The notes: generated from the letters alone by a model not told the origin. 64,000 bases of DNA from Streptomyces sp. NBC_01571 (GCF_026339875.1 NZ_JAPEPZ010000002.1:496001-560000), one strand, 5' to 3'. Shown: positions 51,807 to 61,447, counted from the first letter of the stretch. Made by a program: numbers and translations.

Positions 51807-51861
51807 GGCTCCTCGTGCGGGGTGGTGCGGAGTGGGCGGTGCGGGGGGCTTTCCGCGGGCT

Positions 51862-51877
51862 CCGGGCTGCTGCCCGG
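51862..51877. terminator. Small hairpin between ROK regulator and MlrC genes
   Basis: CCGGGC (51862-51867) pairs with GCCCGG (51872-51877) with a 4-base loop, in a strongly GC-rich gap of 229 bases. It may attenuate transcription from the ROK regulator into the MlrC gene. Confidence 0.35.
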
Positions 51878-52035
51878 GATCCGGGCTCCGGCCGCGGGCG
51901 GGTCCCGGGCCCCCGACCTTCTTCGTTTCCTTCAGGACTTCGTTTCCGGCAGGAGGCCGGCTGCCGGACGGCTCCGGTGCCGTGGGAGGTGGCCCGGGGC
52001 GGGAGTTCACCCGGGGCGGGACGTGGTGAGCGGCG

Positions 52036-53292
52036 TCAGCCGCTTCTGGGGGGCGTGACGGTGTGGAACCGGTCCGTGCCGGTGCCGGCGACATCGCCCA
52101 GAGCGCGGGCCAGGGCGCGCTGCAGGGCGAAGAGTCCGACTCCGACCAGTCCGGCGTCGGCGCCGAGGACGGCCCGCTCGATGGTGAGGTGTTCGGTCAC
52201 CAGTGGGTGGCAGCTCTCGTAGAGCTGGCTGCGCACCGCGGCGACGAACGGTTCGAGGGTGGAGAGTATGCCGCCGAGGTAGACGGCGTCCGGGTTGAAG
52301 AAGTTGACGTTGGCGGCGAGCACCTGGCCGAGGTGGTCGCCGGCCCTGCGGACGGCTCGGGTGGCTTCCGGGTCGGCGTCGGTGGCGAGTTGGACCACGT
52401 CCTCGGTGCTGGTGACGTCCAGACCGCGTTCGCGCAGGATGCGGACGAGCGCGGCGCCGGACGCCACGGTCTCCAGGCAGCCGGTGTTGCCGCAGGAGCA
52501 GGGGATGTCGGCGCCGCCGTCGATACGGATGTGGGTGATGTCGCCGGCGGCTCCGGTGGCGCCCCGGTAGAGGCTGCCGTCGATGATGACGCCGGCGCCG
52601 ATCGCCGAGCCGATCTTCACCGTGATCGTCCGTCGGTGCTCGGCGGGCCTGACGCTCTGCTCGCCGACCGCCATGCAGTTGGCGTCGTTGTCGACGACGG
52701 CCGGGACCCCGAAGCGTTCCTCCAGCCAGGCGGCGACCGGGAAACGGTTCCAGCCGGGCATCCGGGAGGGCAGGATGACGGCGCCGGCGGCCACGTCCAC
52801 CGGGCCGGGCAGGGAGAGCCCGACGCCTCGGAGCCGGTCGCGTCCCCGCTGCTCGGCGAGGGACTCCAAGTGCTCGGCGAGCCTCGGCAGGGCGGCCTCG
52901 GGGCCGTCGGCGATCTCGAAGGGGACGTTGGCGACGTCGCGGACACCGTTGCCCGGGAGCACCACACCGATCCGGGCATGGCGGCCGCCGACGTCGGCGG
53001 CGACGGCGTACTCGTCGGTGCTGCCGGCCCTGAGCACCCTGCGGGGGCGGCCTCCGGTCGAGGACTGGGTGCCTTCCTCGGCGAGGAGCCCGCGCTCGAC
53101 CAGCTCGGCCACGGTGAGGGAGATGGTGGAGGGGGCCGTGCCGAGGAGTTGCGCGAGTTCGGCGCGGGACGACGCCTGCCCTGACGCGACGAGTTCGAGG
53201 ACTCGCGTGGCGAGGGTCGCGCTCTTCGGCGCGGTGCCCTTCGGGGACACGCCCTTGGTGCCCTTGCGGTCCCGTGCACTTATTTCAGTCAT
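52036..53292 (-). CDS. ROK family transcriptional repressor
   Basis: A 418-residue ROK regulator. The N-terminal winged helix (about residues 22-90) contains RVLELVASGQASSRAELAQL and TAPSTISLTVAELVERGLL. The ROK kinase-like domain (about 95-410) has VVDNDANCMAVGEQ and the zinc motif CSCGNTGCLE. It senses a sugar or amino sugar and represses uptake genes. ATG 53292 is chosen; GGAAG lies ten bases upstream. It is divergent from the oligopeptide/amino-sugar-type importer, with palindromes between. Confidence 0.92.
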   Translation of the reverse strand: MTEISARDRKGTKGVSPKGTAPKSATLATRVLELVASGQASSRAELAQLLGTAPSTISLTVAELVERGLLAEEGTQSSTGGRPRRVLRAGSTDEYAVAADVGGRHARIGVVLPGNGVRDVANVPFEIADGPEAALPRLAEHLESLAEQRGRDRLRGVGLSLPGPVDVAAGAVILPSRMPGWNRFPVAAWLEERFGVPAVVDNDANCMAVGEQSVRPAEHRRTITVKIGSAIGAGVIIDGSLYRGATGAAGDITHIRIDGGADIPCSCGNTGCLETVASGAALVRILRERGLDVTSTEDVVQLATDADPEATRAVRRAGDHLGQVLAANVNFFNPDAVYLGGILSTLEPFVAAVRSQLYESCHPLVTEHLTIERAVLGADAGLVGVGLFALQRALARALGDVAGTGTDRFHTVTPPRSG

Positions 53293-53296
53293 GTAC

Positions 53297-53307
53297 GAAG
53301 TAACTTC
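53297..53307. promoter_or_regulatory. Palindrome just upstream of the ROK repressor start
   Basis: GAAGT-A-ACTTC is an 11-bp perfect palindrome five bases before the ATG of the ROK repressor. A binding site within the leader would suit autoregulation. Confidence 0.5.
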
Positions 53308-53472
53308 CACGGTGTTGGGTGTGCCGGAGACAGTACGCTCGTTGCGGTCGGCAGGGAACGGCTTCGCGAAGAAAGCGGAGAGCACGTGCGCGAAGTCGAT
53401 TCCACGCAAACCGGCCCATATTCTCCGATTGAGGCGCCCGTGAGGGGCTCGTCGGACTTTCGTCGAGATCGC

Positions 53473-53490
53473 AGTAACTTATTTGTTACT
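53473..53490. promoter_or_regulatory. Inverted repeat before the importer operon
   Basis: AGTAAC and GTTACT are inverted arms separated by TTATTT, in an AT-rich stretch about 120 bases before the binding-protein start. It shares GTAAC with the palindrome near the ROK start. It is a good candidate for the ROK operator. Confidence 0.6.
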
Positions 53491-53612
53491 AATTCTTGTT
53501 TGTTTGTTCGGCGGGTCCGTCGTTGACTGTCGCCATACACAGCGCCGATCCCGCGGCGCCGGTTCTGGGTCCTCCCATGACGTTTGCGGGTCCTTTCACC
53601 CTGAGGAGAGTC

Positions 53613-55427
53613 ATGTTCCTTGCTCACACGGCCGCCAGCCGCCGCTGGGCGCTCGTCGCGGGTGCTGCCGTCATCACCGGCGCGCTGGTCACCGGCTGTT
53701 CCGGCGGCGGTACCTCGATCTCCGGTTCGGCATCGTCGGACACGATCAACTACGCCCTCCCCGCGAACTTCACGCCGAACTGGATCCTCCCGATCGGCAC
53801 CGCCGCGCACCTGAACACCAACAACTCCTCCATATCCCAGGCCGCCTGGGAGCCATTGATCGCGTACGACGGCTCCACCGGCAAGGTCGGCTGGAACAAG
53901 GACAACTCCCTCGCCAAAGAGGCCGAGTTCGCCCCGGACAGCAAGAGCGTGACGATCACCCTCGACCAGCGTCACTGGAGCGACGGCAAGCCGATCACCT
54001 CGCGCGACGTGGAGTTCTGGTTCAACCTGGTCAAGGCCGACAAGGCCGACTGGGCCAGCTACAGCCCGGGCAAGGCGCCGGACAACTGGACCTCCTTCAA
54101 GACGGTCGACGACACGCACTTCACGATCACCTTCGACAAGGCCTACAACCAGGAGTGGATGCTCGCCAACGAGCTGAGCATGATCCGCCCGATCCCGCAG
54201 CACGTCTGGGACAAGACGAGCGACTCGGGCGCCGTCTCCGATCTGGACCGCACCGCCGCCGGCGCCAAGCAGGTCTGGACGTACCTCAACAACGCCGCCA
54301 AGAAGATCTCCGGCTACGCGAGCGACCCGCTGTGGAAGACGGTCAGCGGCCCCTACACCATCAAGTCCTTCTCCACCGCGGGCAGGGTCGAGCTGACCGC
54401 CAACGCGAAGTACGACGGCGGCGGCAAGGCCAACATCAAGAACGTCAACCTGCTGCCGTTCACCACCACCGACGCCGAGGAGAACGCCCTCCGCGCCGGC
54501 ACCGTCGACTACGGCTACATCAACGCCACGGACCTGGGCCAGGAATCGGCCTTCAAGGCCAAGGGCTACTCGGTGAAGCCGTGGAGCGGCTGGGCGATCA
54601 CGTACATGCCGTACAACTTCAACAACCCTGCCATGGGACCGGTGTTCAAGCAGCTGTACGCCCGCCAGGCGATCCAGATGTCGGTGGACCAGACCACCCT
54701 CTCCAAGGTGGTCTTCAACGGCAGCGCCGTCTCCACCTACGGCCCGATTCCGCAGGGCCAGGAGTCGTCCTTCGTCTCCTCCGAGCAGAAGAACAACCCC
54801 TACCCCTTCGACGCCGTCAAGGCGAAGAAGCTGCTCACCGACCACGGATGGACCGAACAGGGCGGCACCATGGTGTGCAACGACCCCGGCACCGGCGGCA
54901 ACCAGTGTGGCGCGGGCGTCGACAAGGGCACCAAGTTCGAGATACAGGTGCTGTCGCAGTCCGGCTCGACCGTGACCGACAACATGATGAGCGCGCTGCA
55001 GTCGTCGTTCGCGAAGACCGGTATCAAGTTCGGCATCAAGACCGCCCCGGTCAACTCCGTCCTGTCGCAGGCCGGCCAGTGCACCGCCGGCAAGTCGAGC
55101 TGCTCGTGGCAGCTGTCCTTCTTCGGCACCGCGGGCAGCTGGTACTTCCCCGCCTACCCGAGCGGTGACTCGCTCTTCGCCACCGGCGGCGGCTCCAACT
55201 TCGGCAGCTACTCGAACGCCGAGGTCGACAAGCTGATCACCGAGACCACCACGTCCTCCTCGAACGAGGCGGTGCAGAAGTACAGCGCCGCACTCGCCAA
55301 GGACCTCCCCGTGATCTGGCTGCCGGAGCCCGACTACCAGATCTCCGTGGTCAAGAACGGTCTCGGCGGCTTCGCCCAGGACTCGCTCGCCAACTTCCAC
55401 CCGGCCATGTGGAAGTGGACCAAGTAA
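53613..55427 (+). CDS. Peptide/nickel-type ABC transporter solute-binding lipoprotein
   Basis: A 604-residue family 5 solute-binding protein. The signal peptide ends with lipobox LVTGC (cysteine near residue 29). The body contains NYALPANFTPNWILPIGTAA, DQRHWSDGKPITSRDVEFWF and VLSQSGSTVTDNMMSAL, typical of DppA/OppA-like proteins. Family 5 proteins bind oligopeptides or amino-sugar oligosaccharides. ATG 53613 lies four bases after GAGGAG. It starts the operon of five genes ending with a ROK kinase. Confidence 0.92.
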   Translation: MFLAHTAASRRWALVAGAAVITGALVTGCSGGGTSISGSASSDTINYALPANFTPNWILPIGTAAHLNTNNSSISQAAWEPLIAYDGSTGKVGWNKDNSLAKEAEFAPDSKSVTITLDQRHWSDGKPITSRDVEFWFNLVKADKADWASYSPGKAPDNWTSFKTVDDTHFTITFDKAYNQEWMLANELSMIRPIPQHVWDKTSDSGAVSDLDRTAAGAKQVWTYLNNAAKKISGYASDPLWKTVSGPYTIKSFSTAGRVELTANAKYDGGGKANIKNVNLLPFTTTDAEENALRAGTVDYGYINATDLGQESAFKAKGYSVKPWSGWAITYMPYNFNNPAMGPVFKQLYARQAIQMSVDQTTLSKVVFNGSAVSTYGPIPQGQESSFVSSEQKNNPYPFDAVKAKKLLTDHGWTEQGGTMVCNDPGTGGNQCGAGVDKGTKFEIQVLSQSGSTVTDNMMSALQSSFAKTGIKFGIKTAPVNSVLSQAGQCTAGKSSCSWQLSFFGTAGSWYFPAYPSGDSLFATGGGSNFGSYSNAEVDKLITETTTSSSNEAVQKYSAALAKDLPVIWLPEPDYQISVVKNGLGGFAQDSLANFHPAMWKWTK

Positions 55428-55590
55428 GCCCGGTCGGTGCCCGCGCGGGCCGACGGAACCCGGCCGCCCGGCCGGCCGGAGCCCGCGCGCACCCCTCGCG
55501 CACCCGCGCCACCCCGACACCCCGTCGCAGTGACGCCCCTGTCCAGGTGACGCCCGCACGCGCCACAGAGACGAAGCGACCGGAAACGAC

Positions 55591-56550
55591 ATGAGCACTT
55601 CCTCGTACCTGATCAAACGCGTCCTCCAGGCCGTCGTGGTGATCGTCATCGTGACGATCGTCGTCTTCGGCCTGCTGCACGCCCTTCCCGGAGGCCCCGC
55701 GCGCGGGATCCTGGGCCCCCAGGCCACCGCACAGCAGATCGCCCGCTTCAACCACGAACAGGGCCTGGACAAGTCACTGCCCGTGCAGTACTTCCACTAC
55801 CTCGGCCGACTGGTGCACGGAGACCTCGGGACCTCGTACACCCTCAACGAGCCGGTCTCCCAGCTCATCGGCGAACGGCTGCCGAAGACGCTGGTCCTCA
55901 CCCTGCTGTCGGCTCTCGTGGGTCTCGTTCTCGCGATACCGCTGGGCATGTGGCAGGCCATGCGCCGCAACAAGGCGACGGACTACGTCATCACCACGCT
56001 GAGCTTCATCGCCTACTCCACACCCGTGTACTTCCTCGGGCTGATCCTGGTGCTGGTCTTCAGCCAGGAGCTGGCGTGGTTCCCCTCGCAGGCTCCCCAG
56101 GGCGCGACGCTGGGCCAGGTGTTCTCCGACCCGCAGGCCCTGGTGCTGCCGGTCGTCGCGGGCGCCGCCTCCATGGTCGCGGTGTTCAGCCGGTACATGC
56201 GGGCGGCCACCCTGGAGAACCTCTCCGAGGACTACGTCCGCACGGCCAGGGCCGGCGGCTCCCGTTCCCGCGCCATCCTGGGCCGGCACGTGTTCCGCAA
56301 CTCGCTGACGCCCGTGGTGGCCATGCTCGGCTACTACATCCCGGTGCTCTTCGGCGGTGCCCTGGTCGTCGAGCAGCTCTTCAACTACCCCGGAATGGGG
56401 CTGCTGTTCTGGACGGCGGCGCAGTCCTCCGACTACCCGGTCCTCCTGGGCTGCGTCCTGGTGATCGCCGTCGCCACCGTCACCGGCACCCTGCTCGCCG
56501 ACATCGTCCAGCGGATCATCGACCCCCGAGTGAAGGCAGGCCGGGCATGA
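55591..56550 (+). CDS. ABC transporter permease, DppB/OppB-like
   Basis: A 319-residue membrane protein with six predicted segments, beginning YLIKRVLQAVVVIVIVTIVV. The cytoplasmic loop contains SEDYVRTARAGGSRSRAILG, the conserved EAA-like region of DppB-type permeases. The gap to the binding protein is 163 bases but strand and family fit one operon. The stop overlaps the next start. Confidence 0.92.
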   Translation: MSTSSYLIKRVLQAVVVIVIVTIVVFGLLHALPGGPARGILGPQATAQQIARFNHEQGLDKSLPVQYFHYLGRLVHGDLGTSYTLNEPVSQLIGERLPKTLVLTLLSALVGLVLAIPLGMWQAMRRNKATDYVITTLSFIAYSTPVYFLGLILVLVFSQELAWFPSQAPQGATLGQVFSDPQALVLPVVAGAASMVAVFSRYMRAATLENLSEDYVRTARAGGSRSRAILGRHVFRNSLTPVVAMLGYYIPVLFGGALVVEQLFNYPGMGLLFWTAAQSSDYPVLLGCVLVIAVATVTGTLLADIVQRIIDPRVKAGRA

Positions 56551-57446
56551 GCGCCGTCATCCAGCCGGACGCGGGCCCGGCGAAGGCCGCCGCTCCGCGT
56601 GAGGCCACCAGCACCCGGCTCGCCGTCCGCCGTTTCCTGCGCAACAGGCTGGCCGTCGTCGGACTCGCCGTCGTGGTCCTCTTCTTCCTGTTCTGCTTCG
56701 CCGGTCCGCTGGTGTACTCCACCGACCAGACCCACACCCTGCTCCAGCAGGTCAACCTCGCCCCCAGCGGCGCCCACTGGCTCGGCACCGACGCCGTCGG
56801 CCACGACGAGCTGGGTCGGCTGATGTACGGCGGCAAGGTGTCGCTGATCGTCGGCCTCGCGGCGGGCGTCCTCGCCACCTGCATCGGCACGCTGTGGGGC
56901 GCCGCCGCCGGTTACGCGGGCGGCTGGATCGACGCCGTGATGATGCGGATCGTCGACGCCGGCATCGCGATCCCGGCGCTGTTCATCCTGCTGGTGGTCT
57001 CCGCCATCACCACACCGGGCCTCACCGGACTCGTCCTCATCCTGGGCCTGGTGTCCTGGCTGGTGCCGTCCCGGCTGGTCCGCGCCGAGACACTGACCCT
57101 GAAGAACAGGGACTACGTCCTGACCCTGCGCGCCATCGGCGGCACGCACGCCCGGGCGATCCTGCGGCACATCCTGCCGAACTCCGTCTCGACCGTCATC
57201 GTCGCCGCGACCTTCCAGGTCGCCGACGCCATCCTGCTGGTCGCGTACGTCTCCTACCTGGGCATGGGAGTCCGGCCGCCGCAGACCGACTGGGGCGGCA
57301 TGCTCTCCGCCGGTCTCACCGCCGCCTACTCCGGCTACTGGTGGCTCATCCTGCCGCCCGGCCTGGCCATCATCCTGGTGGTGTGGGCGTTCAACGCGAT
57401 CGGGGACGGACTCCGCGACGCATTCGATGTGAGGGGACGCGGATGA
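56547..57446 (+). CDS. ABC transporter permease, DppC/OppC-like
   Basis: A 299-residue membrane protein with an N-terminal membrane segment (LAVVGLAVVVLFFLFCFAGP) and five more. HWLGTDAVGHDELGRLMYGG is the diagnostic DppC segment; the EAA-like loop follows RDYVLTLRAIGGTHARAIL. ATG overlaps the previous stop (ATGA), so it is translationally coupled with the DppB-like gene. Confidence 0.92.
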   Translation: MSAVIQPDAGPAKAAAPREATSTRLAVRRFLRNRLAVVGLAVVVLFFLFCFAGPLVYSTDQTHTLLQQVNLAPSGAHWLGTDAVGHDELGRLMYGGKVSLIVGLAAGVLATCIGTLWGAAAGYAGGWIDAVMMRIVDAGIAIPALFILLVVSAITTPGLTGLVLILGLVSWLVPSRLVRAETLTLKNRDYVLTLRAIGGTHARAILRHILPNSVSTVIVAATFQVADAILLVAYVSYLGMGVRPPQTDWGGMLSAGLTAAYSGYWWLILPPGLAIILVVWAFNAIGDGLRDAFDVRGRG

Positions 57447-59215
57447 CCGCCACCACCAAGGGCTCCCCCGCCCGCACCGCAGCACCCGGTCCGATCCTCG
57501 AACTCGACGACCTCGGCGTCGTCTTCACCACCGAGACCGGCGAGGTACCCGCGGTCAAGGGCGTGTCCCTCCAGGTCCGCCCGGGCGAGACGCTGGCCCT
57601 CGTCGGCGAGTCCGGCTCCGGCAAGTCGACGATCGCGCTCGCGGCGATGGGTCTGCTCACCGGGAACGCCCGTACCACCGGCAGCGCCGTCATCGACGGT
57701 ACCCAGATCGTCGGCGCCTCGGAGAACGGCCTCGCGGCGCTGCGCGGCAAGACCGCGTCCATGGTGTTCCAGGAGCCGGCCACCGCGCTCGACCCGCTCA
57801 CCCGCGTCGGCAAGCAGATCGCCGAGGTGATCCGCAACCACCGCGAGGTGACCTCCAGGGACGCTGCCGCCGAGGCCGTCGACCTGCTGCGCCGGGTCGG
57901 CATCCCCGAGCCGGAGAAGCGTGCCCGCGCCTACCCGTTCCAGCTCTCCGGCGGACAGCGCCAGCGGGTCGTCATCGCCATGGCCATCGCCAACGAGCCC
58001 AGGCTGCTCATCGCGGATGAGCCGACCACCGCCCTCGACGTGACCGTGCAGGCCGAGATCCTCGACCTGCTGCGTCGGCTCGCCGTCGAAACCGGCACCG
58101 GCGTGCTGCTCGTCACCCACAACATGGGCGTCGTCGCCGACTTCGCGGACCGGGTCGCCGTCATGTACCACGGGCGGATCGTCGAGACCGGGCCGGTCGA
58201 GGACGTTCTGCTGCGCCCCACCCACGACTACACGCGGCGCCTGCTGGCCGCCGTGCCCCGGCTGTCCGTCGCCGAGGCCGCGGGCGGAACCGACGCCTCG
58301 ACCTCACCGGCCGCTACTCGCCGTCCGGCAGCCGAGCCCTCGGTTCCGCCCACGGGTTCCGACGGCCCCCAGGACCAACCCGTGGTCCAACTACGGGACA
58401 TCAGCGTGGTGTTCGGCCGCGGCAAGGCCGCCGTGCACGCCCTCGACGGAGTGTCGTTCCGGGTCGGGCCGGCGGAGACCCTGGGCCTGGTCGGGGAGTC
58501 GGGTTCCGGCAAGTCGACCGCCGCCCGGGTCGCGCTCGGTCTGATCCCGCCCACGTCCGGCACCGTCTCCCTGTTCGGCGCCGACCTGGGCCGCACCCGC
58601 GCCCGGGCCCGCCGCGCGCTGCGGGCCGGCATCGGTGTCGTCCTCCAGGACCCCGTGGCCTCCCTCGACGCCCGGATGACCATCGGCGAGTGCATCGCCG
58701 AACCGCTCCGGATACACCGCCGCGACCTGTCCCCCAGGGACCGGCAGGCCAGGATCGCCGCCGTCCTCGACCGGGTCCGGCTGCCACGCGAAGTCGCCCG
58801 GCGCACGCCCCGCGAACTCTCCGGGGGACAGCGCCAGCGGGTCAGCCTGGCCCGCGCCCTGGTGCTGGAACCCCGGCTGCTGGTCGCGGACGAACCCACC
58901 AGCGCGCTCGACGTGAGCGTGCAGGAAGCGGTCCTGGAGGTGATCACCGAGCTCCAGAGCGAACTGGGCTTCGCCTGTCTGTTCGTCTCTCACGACCTCG
59001 CCGTCGTGCAGCACTTCGCCCAGCGCGTCGTCGTGATGCGCGCCGGCCGGATCGAGGAGCAGGGCTCCACCGGGACGACCCTGTTGCATCCGGAGACCGA
59101 CTACACCCGTCGTCTGCTGGCCGCCGTGCCGGTGCCCGACCCGGTGGTGCAGCGGGGCCGCAGGGCCGAGCGCCTGGCCACCCTCGCGGCCGGCCGTACG
59201 GAGGCCCAGGCGTGA
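57443..59215 (+). CDS. Fused double ATPase of an oligopeptide-type ABC transporter (DppD-DppF)
   Basis: A 590-residue protein with two ATPase domains in tandem. Domain 1 (about 18-270) has Walker A GESGSGKST (near residue 54), signature LSGGQRQRV and Walker B LLIADEP. A linker of about 45 residues rich in proline, alanine and serine follows. Domain 2 (about 315-570) has a second GESGSGKST (near residue 351), LSGGQRQRV and LLVADEP. Normally DppD and DppF are separate genes, here fused. ATG 57443 overlaps the previous stop (ATGA). Confidence 0.93.
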   Translation: MTATTKGSPARTAAPGPILELDDLGVVFTTETGEVPAVKGVSLQVRPGETLALVGESGSGKSTIALAAMGLLTGNARTTGSAVIDGTQIVGASENGLAALRGKTASMVFQEPATALDPLTRVGKQIAEVIRNHREVTSRDAAAEAVDLLRRVGIPEPEKRARAYPFQLSGGQRQRVVIAMAIANEPRLLIADEPTTALDVTVQAEILDLLRRLAVETGTGVLLVTHNMGVVADFADRVAVMYHGRIVETGPVEDVLLRPTHDYTRRLLAAVPRLSVAEAAGGTDASTSPAATRRPAAEPSVPPTGSDGPQDQPVVQLRDISVVFGRGKAAVHALDGVSFRVGPAETLGLVGESGSGKSTAARVALGLIPPTSGTVSLFGADLGRTRARARRALRAGIGVVLQDPVASLDARMTIGECIAEPLRIHRRDLSPRDRQARIAAVLDRVRLPREVARRTPRELSGGQRQRVSLARALVLEPRLLVADEPTSALDVSVQEAVLEVITELQSELGFACLFVSHDLAVVQHFAQRVVVMRAGRIEEQGSTGTTLLHPETDYTRRLLAAVPVPDPVVQRGRRAERLATLAAGRTEAQA

Positions 59216-60198
59216 CCGGCCCTCTCCTCTCCCCCCACACCCCGCAGGATCCGGCCGTGCCCACCGCTCTCCGGCCGCTGTTCGCCGGTATCGACATCGG
59301 CGGCACCACCACCCAGGTGGTGGTCTGCTCCGACGATCTGACGGTCCTCGACCGCGCGGAGGCCGCCACCCCGGCGCGCGAGGGCGGCCAGGCCATGGTC
59401 GGCGCCGCACTCGACGCGCTCGCCCCGCTGCTGGCCCGTACCCCGGGCCGCCTGGTGGGCGCCGGAATCGGCGCCGCCGGGGTGGTGGACTCCGTGAACG
59501 GCCGCATCCTGGTCGCCAGCGACTCCTTCCGCGGCTGGGCCGGCTTCGCCGTCACCGCCGCCGTCGAGGACGCCCTCGGTGTCCCGGCCTACCTGGACAA
59601 TGACGTCAACGCCTTCCTCTTCGGAGAGGTCCACGGCGGGGCGGTGCGCGGTGAGGCCGATGTCCTCGGCATGACCCTGGGGACGGGCGTCGGCGGCGCC
59701 CTGTGGACCAACGGCGCCCTGTACGCGGGTCCGCACGGCGCGGCCGGCGAGATCGGGCACATTCCCGGCTTCGGAGACCTGCCCTGCTCCTGCGGTGGCC
59801 GCGGCCACCTGGAGACGCTGGCCTCCGGCCGCTCCATAGGCGCTCGTTACGCCGACCGCACCGGTCGGCGCCGCACCGCCCGTGAAGTCGCCGAGGCCGC
59901 TGTCCGAGGCGACGACGACGCTCGCGCGGTGTACCGCGCCGCGGGGGCGGGCGTCGCCCGTGCGATCGTGATCACGGCGGGTGTCGCCGATATCACCACG
60001 GTGGTCGTCGGCGGTGGCGTCAGCCGCGCCTGGCCCTTGCTGGAACCCTTCATCCTGTCCGCCCTCGCCGCCGATCCCCCCGTCAGCGGTCACTCCGTCC
60101 GCCTGGTCCGGGCCGCCTTGGCCTCCGATGCCGTCCCGGTCGGCGCCGCCGCCCGCGTGCGAGGTGAACTGGGCACGGGGCTGAGGGCGTTGACGTAG
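59212..60198 (+). CDS. ROK family sugar kinase
   Basis: A 328-residue kinase of the ROK family. It has the ATP-binding DIGGTTTQVVV near residue 30, the catalytic aspartate in PAYLDNDVNAFL, and the zinc motif CSCGGRGHLE. No helix-turn-helix is present, so it is an enzyme rather than a regulator; glucose, N-acetylglucosamine or N-acetylmannosamine are typical substrates. The GTG start overlaps the ATPase stop (GTGA). Its coupling to the transporter suggests that the imported compound contains a phosphorylatable sugar. Confidence 0.92.
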   Translation: MTGPLLSPHTPQDPAVPTALRPLFAGIDIGGTTTQVVVCSDDLTVLDRAEAATPAREGGQAMVGAALDALAPLLARTPGRLVGAGIGAAGVVDSVNGRILVASDSFRGWAGFAVTAAVEDALGVPAYLDNDVNAFLFGEVHGGAVRGEADVLGMTLGTGVGGALWTNGALYAGPHGAAGEIGHIPGFGDLPCSCGGRGHLETLASGRSIGARYADRTGRRRTAREVAEAAVRGDDDARAVYRAAGAGVARAIVITAGVADITTVVVGGGVSRAWPLLEPFILSALAADPPVSGHSVRLVRAALASDAVPVGAAARVRGELGTGLRALT

Positions 60199-60216
60199 CG
60201 ACAGGACCAACGTGTG

Positions 60217-61431
60217 TCACGGTGCGTCCTGTTCCTCCGTCGCGAAGGCATGCTTTCGCAAGAGCGTGATCACGAGGAGGCTGAAGGCTCCGAGCGCCGC
60301 CGCGGCAAGGGCGTCGGCGGTGCTGTCGACGCGCTGCAGGAGTACGCCGCCGATGATGCCGCCGAGCGCCATGGCCGCGTTCCACAAGCTCACCAGGACG
60401 GCTTGCGCGGTGTCGGCCACGGCCGGGCCGCGTCGCATTCCGGCGTGACCGGCCGCGGTCTGCAGGAGTGTGGGCGCACCGCCCCATCCCAGGCCCCACG
60501 CGATGGCCGCGGCCCAGACGACGGCCTGTGCCGTGGTGGCGGCGAAGGCGGCGGTGGCGAGGGTGAACAGCGTTGCGGCGGTCAGCGCGAGCCCGCGGAG
60601 GTGCCGGTCGATGTGACGACCGGTGTACCAAATGCTGACCAGGCATGCGATGCCGAAAGCCAGCAGGATCGCGTCCACCGCGGTGGCGAGGCCGGCGTGC
60701 CGCAGGTACGGCGCGATGTACGCGTAGATGATCGTGTGTCCGAGGACGAAGGTCACGACGACGACCATGACGGCGCCGACCCCGGGGACCCGGAGTGTTT
60801 CTCGGACGGTCGGTTTCGGCTCTTCGACTGTCGTCGTCGGCAGGCCTATGGCGGGGACACTGGACGCGATCCATCCGATGACGGTGAGGGTGATCGCTGA
60901 GACGGCGGCGAAGGACGCTCGCCACCCGATCTGTTGCCCGATCAGCGTCCCGGCGGGAACACCCAGCGACAGCGCCAGGGGGATCCCCGCCATCGCGATC
61001 GCGATGGCGCGGCCCTCCTGGCCGGGAGACGCGATGCGGCGCGCGTAGCCGGCGAGGATGGCCCACGCGAGCCCGGCGGCGACCCCGGCGAGGAAACGCG
61101 CGCAGAGCAGGACCGCGTAGCCGGGCGCGGCGGCAGTGAGCGTGTTCGCGATCAGGAAGACGGTCATGGCGCACAGCAGCAGAGGCTTGCGCCGAATTCC
61201 CGCGGTGGCGGCGGCCAACGGTACGGCGGTCAGGGCCGTGCCGGCGGCGTACACGGTGACGGCCTGGCCCGCCGCACCAGAGCTGACGCCGAGAGAAGAG
61301 GTCAGCTGCGGGAGGACGCCTGCCGGGAGGGTTTCGGTCAGGCTGGTGATGAAGACCGCACTTCCCAGTGCCAGGAGCGCGGACCATGGCAGGAGTTCAC
61401 GTCTTGTCGGAGAGGCCGTTGTGGTCGTCAT
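60217..61431 (-). CDS. MFS transporter, drug/arabinose-efflux (DHA1) type
   Basis: A 404-residue integral membrane protein with 12 predicted helices. The N-terminal helices start LLPWSALLALGSAVFITSLT, then TETLPAGVLPQL and the cytoplasmic AATAGIRRKPLLLCAM loop near the conserved motif A position. It exports small molecules using the proton gradient. It is convergent with the ROK kinase and divergent from a MerR regulator. ATG 61431 is within a possible leaderless arrangement, with -10-like sequence just upstream. Confidence 0.9.
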   Translation of the reverse strand: MTTTTASPTRRELLPWSALLALGSAVFITSLTETLPAGVLPQLTSSLGVSSGAAGQAVTVYAAGTALTAVPLAAATAGIRRKPLLLCAMTVFLIANTLTAAAPGYAVLLCARFLAGVAAGLAWAILAGYARRIASPGQEGRAIAIAMAGIPLALSLGVPAGTLIGQQIGWRASFAAVSAITLTVIGWIASSVPAIGLPTTTVEEPKPTVRETLRVPGVGAVMVVVVTFVLGHTIIYAYIAPYLRHAGLATAVDAILLAFGIACLVSIWYTGRHIDRHLRGLALTAATLFTLATAAFAATTAQAVVWAAAIAWGLGWGGAPTLLQTAAGHAGMRRGPAVADTAQAVLVSLWNAAMALGGIIGGVLLQRVDSTADALAAAALGAFSLLVITLLRKHAFATEEQDAP

Positions 61432-61447
61432 GCACCGATCATGAAAC

